From: Lathyrus oleraceus
Lineage: Eukaryota; Streptophyta; Magnoliopsida; Fabales; Fabaceae
DNA: 64,000 nt
Direction: 5' to 3'
NCBI RefSeq assembly: GCF_024323335.1
Contig: NC_066579.1
Coordinates: 496,001 to 560,000, forward strand
Part shown: one piece after another, positions 23,478 through 34,922 of the stretch
Layout: each line of letters starts with the position of its first letter
Position numbering within the stretch: the first letter of the stretch is position 1
Position numbers and translations under genes: made by a program
The notes under the pieces: generated by a model
Databases searched by the model: none
Seen by the model: only the letters and a program-made list of their open reading frames with translations
What the model was told of the DNA's origin: nothing

Positions 23478-26400
23478 AAGTGATATCACGGCATCTACTA
23501 TGAACAGTTCTGTTATGGCTCAGTATGATTTCGACAATCCCATCTACCAAGCTGAAGAGGAGAGTGAGGAAGACAGTGAACTCCCGAAAGAATTGGCTAG
23601 ATTGTTGAAGCAGGAGGAGAGGGTCATCCAACCTCATTAGGAAGAGTTGGAAATTGTGAATCTTGGTACTGAGGACGCCAGAAGAGATATCAAGATCGGG
23701 GCTGCCTTGAAGCCAGAGGTCAAGAGCAGATTGATTGAGATGCTGAGAGAGTATGTAGAGATATTCGCCTGGTCTTATCAAGATATGCATGGGTTGAATA
23801 CTGATATTGTGGTTCATAGACTACCTCTCAGAGATGATTGTCCTTCGGTCAAGCAGAAGCTTCGTAGAACGAGTCATGATATGGCTGTTAAGATCAAGGA
23901 AGAGGTTCAGAAGCAGTTCGATGCGGGTTTCTTGTCAGTAACAACTTATCCACCGTGGGTAGCCAACATCGTTCCCGTGCCGAAGAAGGATGGCAAAGTC
24001 AGGATGTGTGTCGATTACCGGGATTTGAATAGGGCGAGTCCGAAAGATGATTTCCCATTACCTCACATTGATGTATTAGTGGATAATACGGCTCAATCCT
24101 CGGTATTCTCTTTCATGGATGGTTTCTCGGGCTATAATCAGATCAAGATGGCGTCAGAGGACATGGAAAAGACGACATTCATCACACCTTGGGGCACGTT
24201 CTGCTATAAGGTGATGCCATTTTGGCTGAAGAATGCCGGTGCTACCTATCAGAGGGCTATGACGACTCTCTTTCATGACATGATGCACAAAGAGATTGAA
24301 GTGTATGTGGATGACATGATTGCGAAGTCGCAGACAGAAGAGGAGCACCTGGTTAATTTGCAGAAGTTGTTTGACAGGTTGGTCAAGTTCAAACTGAGGC
24401 TGAATCCAAACAAGTGTACGTTTGGTGTGCGATCTGGGAAGCTGTTGGGCTTCATTGTCAGTGAGAAAGGGATTGAGGTTGATCCAGCAAAAGTCAAAGC
24501 TATTCAAGAAATGCCTGAACCGAAAACAGAGAAGCAGGTTCGTGGGTTTTTAGGGAGATTGAACTACATTTCAAGGTTTGTATCTCACCTAACTGCCACG
24601 TGTGAACCGATATTCAAATTGCTAAGAAAGAATCAAGCAATCAGGTGGAATGATGATTGTCATAAAGCTTTTGACAAGATTAAAGAGTATTTACAAAAAC
24701 CTCCAATCCTGATTCCTCCAGTTCCAGGGAGACCATTGATAATGTACCTGTCAGTTACCGAGACTTCGATGGGGTGTGTATTGGGGCAGCATGACGAGTC
24801 TGGTCGAAAAGAGCATTCCATATACTACCTTAGCAAAAAGTTGACCGACTATGAAATCAAATATTCACAGCTTGAGAAAACTTGATGTGCTTTGGCCTGG
24901 GCTGCTCGCCGACTGAGGCAGTATATGTTGAACCATACTACCTTATTGATTTCTAAGATGGATCCAGTGAAATACATCTTTGAGAAGCCGGCTCTCACCG
25001 GACGTGTTGCCCGTTGGCAAATGATCTTAACAGAGTATGATATCCAGTACACGTCGCAGAAGGCTATCAAAGGTAGTGTTTTGTCAGACTATCTCGCCGA
25101 GCAACCGCTCGAAGACTATCAGCCGATGATGTTTGAATTCCCTGATGAAGACATCATGTATTTGAAGATGAAAGATTGTGAAGAGCCTCTTGTCGAGGAA
25201 GGACCGGATCCTGATGACAAATGGACACTGATGTTTGATGGGGCTGTCAATGTGAATGGTAACGGTGTTGGTGCAGTGCTGATCAATCCAAAAGGTGCCC
25301 ATATACCTTTTTCTGCTAGATTGACGTTTGATGTCACCAACAATGAAGCTGAGTATGAGGCTTGTATCATGGGGATAGAAGAAGCCATTGATCTGAGGAT
25401 CAAAACGCTTGATATTTTTGGAGATTCCGCTCTAGTGATCAATCAGGTCAATGGAGATTGGAATACGAATCAGCCGCATTTGATTCCGTATAGAGATTAC
25501 ACCAGAAGAATACTGACGTTCTTCAAGAAGGTTAAGCTGTATCATGTTCCTCGGGATGAGAATCAGATGGCTGATGCGTTGGCTACTTTATCTTCTATGA
25601 TCAAAGTTCATTGGTGGAATCATGTGCCACATGTTGCGGTGAATCGACTCGAGAGGCCTGCGTATGTGTTTGCAGCCGAGTCTGTTGTGATTGATGAGAA
25701 ACCGTGGTACTATGATATCAAGAATTTCCTCAAGAGTCAGGAGTATCCTGAAGGTGCGTCAAAGAATGATAAGAAAACCCTGAGAAGGCTAGCTGGAAGC
25801 TTTTACTTGAATCAGGATGATGTGTTGTACAAGAGGAACTTTGACATGGTCTTGCTCAGATGCATGGATAGACACGAAGCAGACATGTTGATGCAGGAAG
25901 TGCATGAAGGTTCGTTTGGTACCCACGCTGGTGGACATGCAATGTCGAAGAAACTGTTGAGAGCCGGTTATTACTGGATGACTATGGAATCCGATTGTTT
26001 CAAGTACGCTCGGAAGTGCCATAAGTGTCAAATCTATGTTGATAAGGTGCATGTACCACCAAGCCCTCTGAATGTCATGAACTCGCCGTGGCCGTTCGCC
26101 ATGTGGGGCATTGACATGATTGGGAAGATTGAGCCTACTGCTTCGAATGGACATCGCTTCATCTTGGTTGCGATTGATTACTTCACCAAGTGGGTGGAAG
26201 CAGCTTCCTATGCTAATGTTACCAAACAAGTGGTTGCCCGGTTCATCAAGAAAGAAATCATTTGTCGTTATGGAGTTCCTGAGAGAATCATCACTGACAA
26301 TGGTTCGAATCTCAATAACAAGATGATGAGGGAGCTTTGCAAAGATTTCAAGATTGAACATCACAATTCTTCTCCTTACAGACCAAAGATAAATGGTGTT

Positions 26401-26955
26401 GTAGAGGCGGCAAACAAGAATATTAAGAAGATTGTGCAGAAGATGGTCGTAACGTACAAGGATTGGCATGAGATGATGCCTTTCGCTTTACACGGGTACC
26501 GCACCTCAGTACGTACGTCGACCGGGGCAACCCCGTACTCCCTTGTGTATGGTATGGAAGCAGTCCTACCTGTTGAAGTGGAGATCCCTTCTCTGAGGGT
26601 ATTATTGGATGTCAAGCTAGATGAAGCCGAGTGGATTCGAACAAGGTTTAATGAGTTGAGCCTTATCGAAGAAAGACGGCTAGCAGCTGTGTGCCATGGG
26701 CAGTTGTATCAGAGAAGGATGAAGAGAGCCTTTGATCAGAAAGTGCGTCCTCGAAGCTACCAAACTGGTGATCTAGTTTTGAAGAGGATCCTTCCTCCAG
26801 GTACAGATAACAGGGGCAAGTGGACTCCTAATTATGAAGGTACATATGTTGTGAAGAAGGTGTTCTCCGGTGGAGCCTTGATGCTTACAACTATGGATGG
26901 TGAAGATTTTCCGTCCCCTGTTAACTCAGATGTAGTCAAAAAATACTTCGCATAA
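23478..26955 (+). pseudogene. Ogre B pol: RT, two RNase H domains, integrase (two nonsense codons)
   Basis: The best preserved pol in the window. One frame runs from the splice acceptor to TAA at 26953-26955, interrupted only by TAG at 23638-23640 and TGA at 24883-24885. The N-terminal linker is acidic. RT lies at about 23930-24480 with YVDD at 24304-24315. The first RNase H lies at about 24726-25116. The second, archaeal-like RNase H runs from 25222 (FDGAVNVNGNGVGAV, NNEAEYEACI, later MADALATL). The integrase HHCC region is at about 25900-26030. Its core triad is D at 26113-26115, D at 26296-26298 and E at 26404-26406, which gives D35E spacing. The C-terminus (GKWTPNYEG) shows no chromodomain, as expected for Tat elements. 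Confidence 0.87.
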
Positions 26956-29900
26956 ATTGACCCGCTGGACAAAAAGAATAAAAGAGTCCAGGCAAAAAAG
27001 GGCATCCCGGCGAACCAAAAAACAGAAAGAAAAGGGTCGGGCAAAAATTAGGGATAAAAATGAAAAGAATTTGTACACCCGGTAAGTCGAAAACCCGCAA
27101 GGGCGGCTTAGGAAAAAATGGGTATCCCGGTGGATTGAAAACCCGAAAGGGCGATCCAGCCAAAAGAGGGATTAGAGCGAAGACTGCAGTCTGAGTTATC
27201 TGTACTTCATCGCGCTTCGTTGTCTGCCATCTCGAAAGATGTGATCGGTCCAGTTATTCTTCTCAGAAAGCAAGGAGTTGGGAGGAAAGCTGATGATCTG
27301 TGAGTTATAACAGAATTAGGAAATAGTGGATGCCGTGTTCACATTGCCATTAGGATAGATTTTTTCCTTTTGTGCGCCAATTACCTCTTTCTAGGAATTG
27401 CTTCCCAATTGTGTTCGCCTTTTCAGGCACTTTTTCAATCAATAAAAAGTCGTTATTCAGATAAATAGCTCTCTTGTTTTTATTTTACTGTTTTGTTTGC
27501 AAAAACGTCCGAATTTTTGATAAACATTGCATGAAAAAAACATGAAGGCTTAACAATAACTTGCAGAAAGATAAAAACATTTGAAAATCATTTTGAATGT
27601 TGAGGACACTTGAGCGTATCTTATCCATGTATCCCCTGGGGCATGTTGTTGTGCTGATTTGCAGGTTGTCATCTGTGAGGACGTTTCCCAGCAGATCTTT
27701 CCCCAAGCGGGTTTGGAAGCTGTCAGAGCTATGTTCCCCTGCAAAGGTGTCTGTGGATAGTACCTTCTTTCCCAGCAGATCTGAGGATTGCTACCCCCAG
27801 CGGGTCTGTGTTTGCAAATTTCCCCAGTGGATGTATTCCCCAACGAATATTTTCCCCAGGAGAGTTCCCCAGCGGAGTTTGTCAATGGAGTGTTGTTCCC
27901 CAGCAGTCGGGTTTGTGATGCTGTTATCCCTAGCATGGTTGTGAGTGCTCTCCAGCGAGATTGTGGATGTTTCTTCCCAGCACAGGGTCTGATGTGTGTT
28001 TCTGCCCACCAGAGTTGTACTCTTCCTCAGCAGAGAGGTGTGTTATCCCCAACAGGTTGGCTTTCCTAGCAGATCTCCCGAGCAGAGATTTTGTGTTGAT
28101 AATTTTCCTCAGCAGGTCCCCGAGTGGAGCGGGTTTCAATGAAATATATCTCCAGCAGTTATCCTACCTATGGATTGGATGGGTTTTCCGTAGCAGAAGG
28201 ATGTTTGCATCCCCAGCTGAGTCTATCATACATGTGGGTTGAGTGGGTCGTCCCCGGCGGAGTAGCGTTTATTCCCCGAAGCAGGGTATCTCATTTGTGG
28301 TTTGGTTGGCTCTCCCCAGCGAAGTCTCCTGGTTATCCCTGGCAAAGTCTTGTTACTCCCCAGAGAGTCGCCTGGTTTGTTCCTCAGCAGGGTCGTGTTG
28401 GTTGTTTCCCCGAGCGGAGTCCCCGAGTGGATTGGGTCCTGAGAAGGATGTTCCCCAGCGGAGTCTATTCTTTCCCCAGCAACGGTTGTTTCTCCAGCAT
28501 GAGTGAGAAGTCGGTGCTCTCCCCGCAGCGTATTCCTCAAACAGAGTCTCCCCACGGAGTTGGAGTATCTGATCAGTTTTGGCTCCCTAGCCGGTTCGAT
28601 GATCATTGCATCCTCAAAACGCGTAGCATTTCCATTCGATATGGAGCATTACGCCATAGAAAAATTCAAACATGTGCATTCATGTGTTCGAAACCCATCA
28701 GACAGTATCCCCAGCAGAGGTGGATTATTGTTCAACATATGTACGGCGTGTTTGCTACAGTTGCTCCTGACAGCATTCAGGATTGATACCCCTCAGAGAG
28801 GTTTATTTCCTCATCCGTTGGTGAAAGGAAAGCCTGTTTCTCCCCAGTGAGATCCCCGCAAGTGTGTTAGCCTTGCTCTGACATATGTAGATGTCATCTT
28901 GTGATACTGTTCAGTGTCATATCAGCACCCGCGTGTGTTGTTTTTTTTTTTGGTGTCGATAAACACCATCTTTCGGTGTCGGTAAACATCGAGTCTCATC
29001 CCAGTCATGCGTAAGTGTCTGGTCTTCTTTGATGTCTGTAAACATCATCTTTCGATGTTCGTAACGTCGTCCTTCTTCCCTAGTGAAGCGTTCCTCCTCT
29101 CCGTTGGTGTCGATAAACGTCGAGTTTTTCCCAATTATCCGGTGATAATTTGGTTGTGTTCATTATCCCTAGAAGTGTTTCCTCCTCTCCGTTGGTGTCG
29201 ATAAACGTCGAGTTTTTCCTATGCGTCCGATGACGTATAGTTGCTTATTCCCCACAGATCATTTGGCAATGTCTGGTGATTCCCCTCAGAGTTTCCTCCT
29301 CTCCGTTGGTGTCGATAAACGTCGAGTTTTTCCTGGTCGTCCGTTGACGTCTAGTTGGACCCTTTCCCATGCAGATGTACCTCTCCGTTGGTTTCGATAA
29401 ACGTTGAGTTTTTCTCATTCGTCCGTTGACGTCTGATTGTATACCCTAGTTCCCAGCCAGAATCCCCAGTAGAGTCGTCGGTGACGTCCTATTTGGTTTC
29501 AGGTTGTTTGTACCTGTCCTCAGTGAAGTTGATTCTCCTTCTCCGTTGGTGTCGATAAACGTTGAGCTTCTCCCTTTCGTCCGTTGGCGTCTGATCAAGT
29601 TTTCCTGGTCGTCCCCAGTTGATTCTCCTTCTCCGTTGGTGTCGATAAACGTTGAGCTTCTCCCTTTCGTCCGTTGGCGTCTGGTCGAGTTTTCCTGGTC
29701 GTCCCCAGTTGATTCTCCTTCTCCGTTGGTGTCGATAAACGTTGAGCTTCTCCCTTTCGTCCGTTGACGTTTGGTCGAGTTTTCCCCTTCATCCGTTGAT
29801 GTCTGGTTACTTCTCCGTTGGTTTTGGTAAACGTCGAGTTTTTCCTGGTCGTCCCCAGTTTGATCTACCTCTCCGTTGGTTTTGGTAAACGCTGAGTTTT

Positions 29901-30215
29901 TCCTGGTTGTCCCCAGTTGATTTACCTCTCCGTTGGTTTCGATAAACGTTGAGTGTTTCCTATTTGTCCGTTGGCATCTAGTTGTGATTTCTGTTCCCAT
30001 TCATCGTCGTTGTGATGTCTGGAGGTGATGGTACCTTTGGAAGAAAAATCAGATACCCAATGAATAAATATCAGATCCCAGTGGACGTTTCCATTGGTGG
30101 ATCCCTGCATTGTGCAAATTCTACAGTTCTTGGTATTCAATCCTTGTTTACCCTGAAAGTCTGACAACCGTTGCTCTCATCCGTTTGGGTTCCCAGTTGA
30201 TTGAATAGGGGCAGC
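26956..30215 (+). other. Ogre B 3' UTR and polypurine tract
   Basis: Non-coding. It has 'gaaaacccgcaagggcggct' motifs, then degenerate 'ccccagcggag/cagag' units (27600-28860), then a minisatellite (next entry). A purine-rich stretch at 30206-30214 (aggggcag) sits directly before TGTAGCACC of the right LTR and is the likely polypurine tract. The ORFs read across the repeats on both strands are by-products of the repeat unit. Confidence 0.7.
28955..29975 (+). repeat. Minisatellite in Ogre B 3' UTR
   Basis: About ten imperfect copies are marked by 'ctccgttggtgtcgataaac' or close variants near 29099, 29188, 29300, 29382, 29541, 29631, 29722, 29814, 29872 and 29928. Spacing ranges from ~56 to ~159 bp. 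The three copies around 29541-29800 are nearly identical with a ~91-bp period. Ogre 3' UTRs are known to generate satellite repeats, and this looks like such an array. Confidence 0.85.
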
Positions 30216-32450
30216 TGTAGCACCTCAAATTTGCACCTACCTTTGTACATACATTTTCATTATTAGGTCATTAATATAACATAGTCCACTGCATAACATT
30301 GCATTGTCCTTTGCCCAAGTGCAAGTCATCAGACAAGATTAGGTCAAGATGATCAGGAGAATCAGTCAATCAAGCAAGCAAGTGCATTTCTCAAGGAAGC
30401 AAAGCCCTAGGGTTGATTTATCAAGTTCATATGATTATGTGATCATTTTGAAGTGGTTTGGCCAAAGATTGGATGCTCAGAAGTCATCAGTCAAGCTGAA
30501 TTCCATCTGAAACCCTAGGAAGTCAACTGTGGTCAACTGTGCCTGATTTCAAGGATTTGAAGGTGGGAGATGGTTTGAAAGGCTTCATTCATGTCCATAC
30601 AAGTCTCATTTGACATTTCAAAGATCAACATTGAAGAATTTGAGGTCAGATGAAAAGTTTCCAAAAATAGCAGGTGACCTGTAATTGGAAACTGCCAAAA
30701 ATGGAAAGTTCTTCTCCTCAAATTTACATCATCATACAAGCTTCAAATGGAATTTTGTCCAACATGAAAGTTGAATATCTTGATCTCACCTTTCCAAAAA
30801 GTCCAAGAACACTCATTTCTCATGTGTGGTTGGCAAGTTAGGATCAAATCATTTTCAGAAAAAGTTGAAATTCAAAGTGCCATAATTATTGAACCATTTG
30901 GCCAATTTGGGTGATTCTTGTTTGAGCAAGTCACATTTGACATGTACTTTCATGATGCATCATCATATTTCATCAAAAATCATCACATCAAAATGGCATT
31001 TTTCAAGTGATCCATTTGCATTTTGGTGGGAAAAATAGTGATTTTGAAAAATACATGTAATTTTCATGCCAAACCACTTCCAACACATTCTAAACAGAAA
31101 ATTGGATTTGCTTCAAATGCATTCTTACTGTTCCATTGGTCATTGGTGCAAGAGGGCATTTTGGCCAAATTGCTTAACATGTGCATTTCACTAATCTCAC
31201 TTCATTTTGCTTAATCATGTTTAACAAATTGATTAACACATCATATAAAGCATTAATCATAATTGAATTCACATGAACACATTCATTTCCTCAGATCCAA
31301 ACAGAAAATTCATCAAAATTCTCTCAAATTGGTTCAAGCATTTTTCACTATTTCCATCGAAATTCTTCATGCTTTTGGCTTGTGCTTGCATCAATCCTCA
31401 TCTGCATATGCTAGTGAAGAACTGTTGAAGGTGAATCGTGGCAAAACTTGAAGATTCTTGACTGTTGAACCTTGATGCTTACACATGGCAGTTTGAAGAT
31501 TCTTCGAGCTGGAGCATAATTGAGCTAAAGACTTGGTTTCATTCATCTTCTACATCATCAATCAGCATCTGTTTCATCAATTGGCACCTTGAAACGCACA
31601 AATTCAACATCTGCATCTCCAAGAGGTTGGATCTCGAATCTTTTAATTGCTAGAATTATGATGTGGCTTTTGTAGATCCTAGTTCATAGATCACAATGCA
31701 ATTCGAATCGTGCATTTTCATTAAGAATTAATGAAGTTATCTGGATTTAAAGTTTGATTACCAAAACTTATTTTGATCGATTCGTGCTGGATATTGAGAT
31801 TTAGATTAAATCATGTTGATATTGTTGTTGTGCTTGAGAAGACGAGTCGATCCATATATCATTTGTCCAATTTGGTGAAAAAAGTTCATGAACTGGAAAT
31901 TTGATCAAGAACGTGAAGAACATGTGAAAATATTTCCAGATTTGGCTATTTGATCTTCTTTTTGCGTTTTCACATGCTGATTGTTGTTAGCGGTACTGTA
32001 GCGCGCCACCTTTTTTTAAAATCATACACGCTTCGATTCCGCTGGATGACACTTCCACTTTTTGGCTTGGCATATTATTTCAAATTGTTCACATGTTCAT
32101 CCATGCTTCATTCTTCTTTTTTTATTTTTTTTCCATAATCAAAAAATCATAACTCACTCAATTTTAATTCAAATTTCATGATTCTTTTTTTGATGTGTTC
32201 CTCATCATGTCCTTGATTTTCTGGTGACTTTTAATAATATTGTGCACGGGTAGATTTTAAAAATGCTTAGGGTTTGCTTTGACATGTCATTTTGTGCACC
32301 ATGCTCACTCTTTTGATCATAAAGTGAAGATGCTTCATTAGAAACTCCTGAAATTATTTGTGCTTAAACTAGACTCATTCCTGGTCAATTTGATATGTGG
32401 TTTGTGATTTTTGAGTTCCTGGATTGAGAGATATGCTATGATCTTTAGAA

Positions 32451-32471
32451 GTGTGACAATTGGTGTCACAC
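32451..32471 (+). other. LTR palindrome (B copy)
   Basis: An 8-bp inverted repeat GTGTGACA / TGTCACAC with a 5-base loop, at the position equivalent to the copies in LTRs A, C and D. Confidence 0.55.
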
Positions 32472-33539
32472 CATCTCATGTCCAACTTCTTGATTTTATT
32501 TGCCTTGCCCTTTGAACTTGAATGGTGTGAATTTTTGCATGGGGATGCTTATGAATTTTGAGAATGCTTGTGAATTTTCCTGGATTTTTTGATTGCATTT
32601 CCTATTTGTTTGATAATTTCTTCCCTGCTTGACCAATTGTTGACTTCTTGTGAGACATGTTTTTATATGATTTGGGAAATTCTGGTTATTAATTGGATGG
32701 ATTTGAAATTTGGCATGTGTATTGTAGACATATTAAAGTTTGCCATGGTTTTAGTCCCATTCATTTATCATGTTTTGTCTCTGTTTTATGATTAATTGAA
32801 TTGAATGCATGTTTTGATGCCTTGTATTGGCTTGCTTAAACTTGTCAGGACTTTATGAATTTCATTGACTTGCTTCCCTTGATCCAAATGAGCTGAAATT
32901 TGGTGTGTAGGTCATGTTGTGAATGCTGTTTGATCATGAAAGTTTTGAGGATTTATTGAAATGTTTGTGAATTGATTTGAGTTGAGCCATTCTATTTGGT
33001 CCTTTGAGGTTTCAAATTGCATGTTTTGTACTATTTCCTTCATGAAATGATATTGATGAATGATATGAATGTGAAACCACTTGGATTGGATTCATAATTG
33101 TTTGATCTTGATTTTTGATAAGTTTCATGTTCTGTTTTGACTTTTTGACATCATTTTGACCCTAGTCTTATACTAGTGGTTTGTGCTCACACATTTGAGC
33201 TTTGTTTCAGGTTAAAAGTACAATTTGCTTATGCTTGATGGTGTGCCCTCAATTGGAGTTGGGTTTTGCTTGTTTAAGACTAACTTTGAATTTGTTTTGT
33301 AGGTTATGAAACTTGATGTTTGGGCCTTATGGTTTGCACCTTTGTGCATTGAATGTTGTTTGACTGTATAGTTAATTGTTAATCATTGTTTGTTTGCTTA
33401 TTGTCTGAGTTGAGTACTGATCATATTGGATTGATTTCAGGTACTTTAGTTGCTTTAGTTCTCTTGAGAACTTGCTTTGCTTTGCTTGATAGCATTTGCA
33501 TTGAGGTATAATGATTTCTTCTCCATGTAGTCTGGAAGA

Positions 33540-33914
33540 CCTGGCCTGTTACTTGGCCAGGCACCTGTCTGAAGTCCTCCTTAAGAGGCAATGTTTGTGC
33601 TTGTTTATTTTTGTCCCCAAGCAGGAAAAGACCTTTGTTAAGGCAATTGGCAGATAAAAGAGATGTGCAATCCATCTCCTGCTATTCAGTTGAGTCATCC
33701 CTTTGCTCACACAACTGGTGTTGATGCATTGGGATACTAACCCAAGATCCTTGTACAGTTGTACAGTTGAGTCAGTGTCATAAGTGTAGAAGGGTTCCCA
33801 CTTTCTGAACCCACACTTCATTGTCTTAAGCTCTCCCAGGACAGGGATAAGAGTTGTGAAGTCTCATCTTCATTCACCTTTCATCAACTTCACCTTGACT
33901 CTCAATGTCAAGGT
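33540..33914 (+). other. Conserved hairpin cluster in LTR B
   Basis: Stems are CCTGGCC/GGCCAGG (33540-33561), CCTC/GAGG (33576-33588), CCTT/AAGG (33632-33643) and a perfect 8-bp ACCTTGAC/GTCAAGGT (33892-33914, loop tctcaat). The last stem differs from LTRs A and D on both arms while staying paired. Confidence 0.55.
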
Positions 33915-34922
33915 TAAGAGCTAACATCACCCTGATACAGTTGGCTTGCTCTTGCGGCCTAACCCTTTGTTTGAGCCCCACTTGTGTGTATATAGTGTGT
34001 GCTACTTGTGATTGTTTGCTTTGCTGTTTATGCTGATAGGATAGGCTTGCTCCCTGTGCAAGTTAGCTAGAAACCTTGACTTAGGGATGATTTTGCATGA
34101 TAACACCTAGGCTCGAGTTAGTCTCCCTAGTTGTGTCTCCCTCTGTTATCTGGTTAGGCTAGTCCTGTGTCCCTCCGTAGGGGAACTACGTCGCCCTGAT
34201 CCTCATACCAGATGAGGTACGTAGGCAGGAGATGAGCAGATCTCTCTGGGCGCCCGTTTTGCTTTGTCTTTGTGTGTGTTAGGAGATGGATGTAAGCCCA
34301 GCGATTGGCATTCCGTATCCTCTTGTTGTGTGCTTGGAGTCCAGTATAAGTCCATCAAGTGGCATCTGGTTTCCAATGTGGGTGTGTTTTGGTTCGGAAT
34401 CTGATATAAGTCCAGCGATTGGCATTCGGATTCCATGTTTGCCTGTGTGGTTTTGTTTGGCATGTGTGAGTTGAGCTACGAATGCTCTGATTCTTCTTTG
34501 TCCAAGAAGATACGTATGCATAGGATGCGACATCCTAGCGAGCATGTGTTGTTTCCCCGGTCCGAACTACTTAGACTCTGATGTCTATGCTTGATAGACT
34601 AAGTAGGCCCAGGATGCGATATCTTGCCGAGTCAGTTTCAGTCTGTTTTCTTGTGTCTCTTTCAGCCAGTGTGTGTGTGAGCAGTGTTTTAGCAACCATA
34701 TTCCTTCCTTTTGTGCGTGGATCCCGTCGAGTACGACGGATGCGTAGGGGTACTAATACCTTCCCTTCGCATAACCGACTCCCGATCCCATTCTCTTTGG
34801 TCGCGAGACCATGCTTTTTCCAGGTTTACTTCGCGCGTTTCCTTTCCCTCTTTTGGGATAAATAACGCACGGTGGCGGCTCTGTTGTTTCGTTTTCCCGC
34901 CGGTTTTTCGCGTAATGCGACA

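Larger units (their letters stand above)
4760..34922 (+). mobile_element. Chimeric Ogre-type Ty3/gypsy retrotransposon (A/B)
   Basis: About 30.2 kb from a left LTR (TGTAACACC..., 4760) to the end of a right LTR (...GCGACA, 34922). In order it holds LTR A, ORF1, gag-protease, intron, pol, 3' UTR, then from about 21.14 kb a second gag(C-terminal)-protease, intron, pol, 3' UTR, polypurine tract and LTR B. The two LTRs differ clearly even at their first 35 bases. The 5-base flanks (gggat, ctatg) do not match. It is therefore not one insertion with paired LTRs but a fusion of two Ogre copies by recombination or deletion. Confidence 0.75.
30216..34922 (+). repeat. Ogre 3' LTR B
   Basis: A 4707-bp LTR from TGTAGCACC (30216) to TGCGACA (34922), preceded by the polypurine tract. 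The last 250 bases are very close to LTR C on the other strand and less close to LTR A. The first ~35 bases differ from A and C. It is non-coding throughout; the short ORFs are not conserved. Confidence 0.85.

Noticed and set aside
28955..29975. Ten spaced repeats that could look like a CRISPR array
   Set aside because: Spacing is irregular, units and spacers are both repetitive and diverged, and the context is a plant retroelement 3' UTR.
29446..30000. 184-codon open frame on the - strand with repeated peptide units
   Set aside because: It is generated by the minisatellite in the UTR; opposite-strand and third-frame ORFs exist over the same repeat.
4760..34922. A single intact 30-kb Ogre with paired LTRs
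   Set aside because: The two LTRs differ too much from the first bases on, the target-site flanks do not match, and gag-protease-pol occurs twice.
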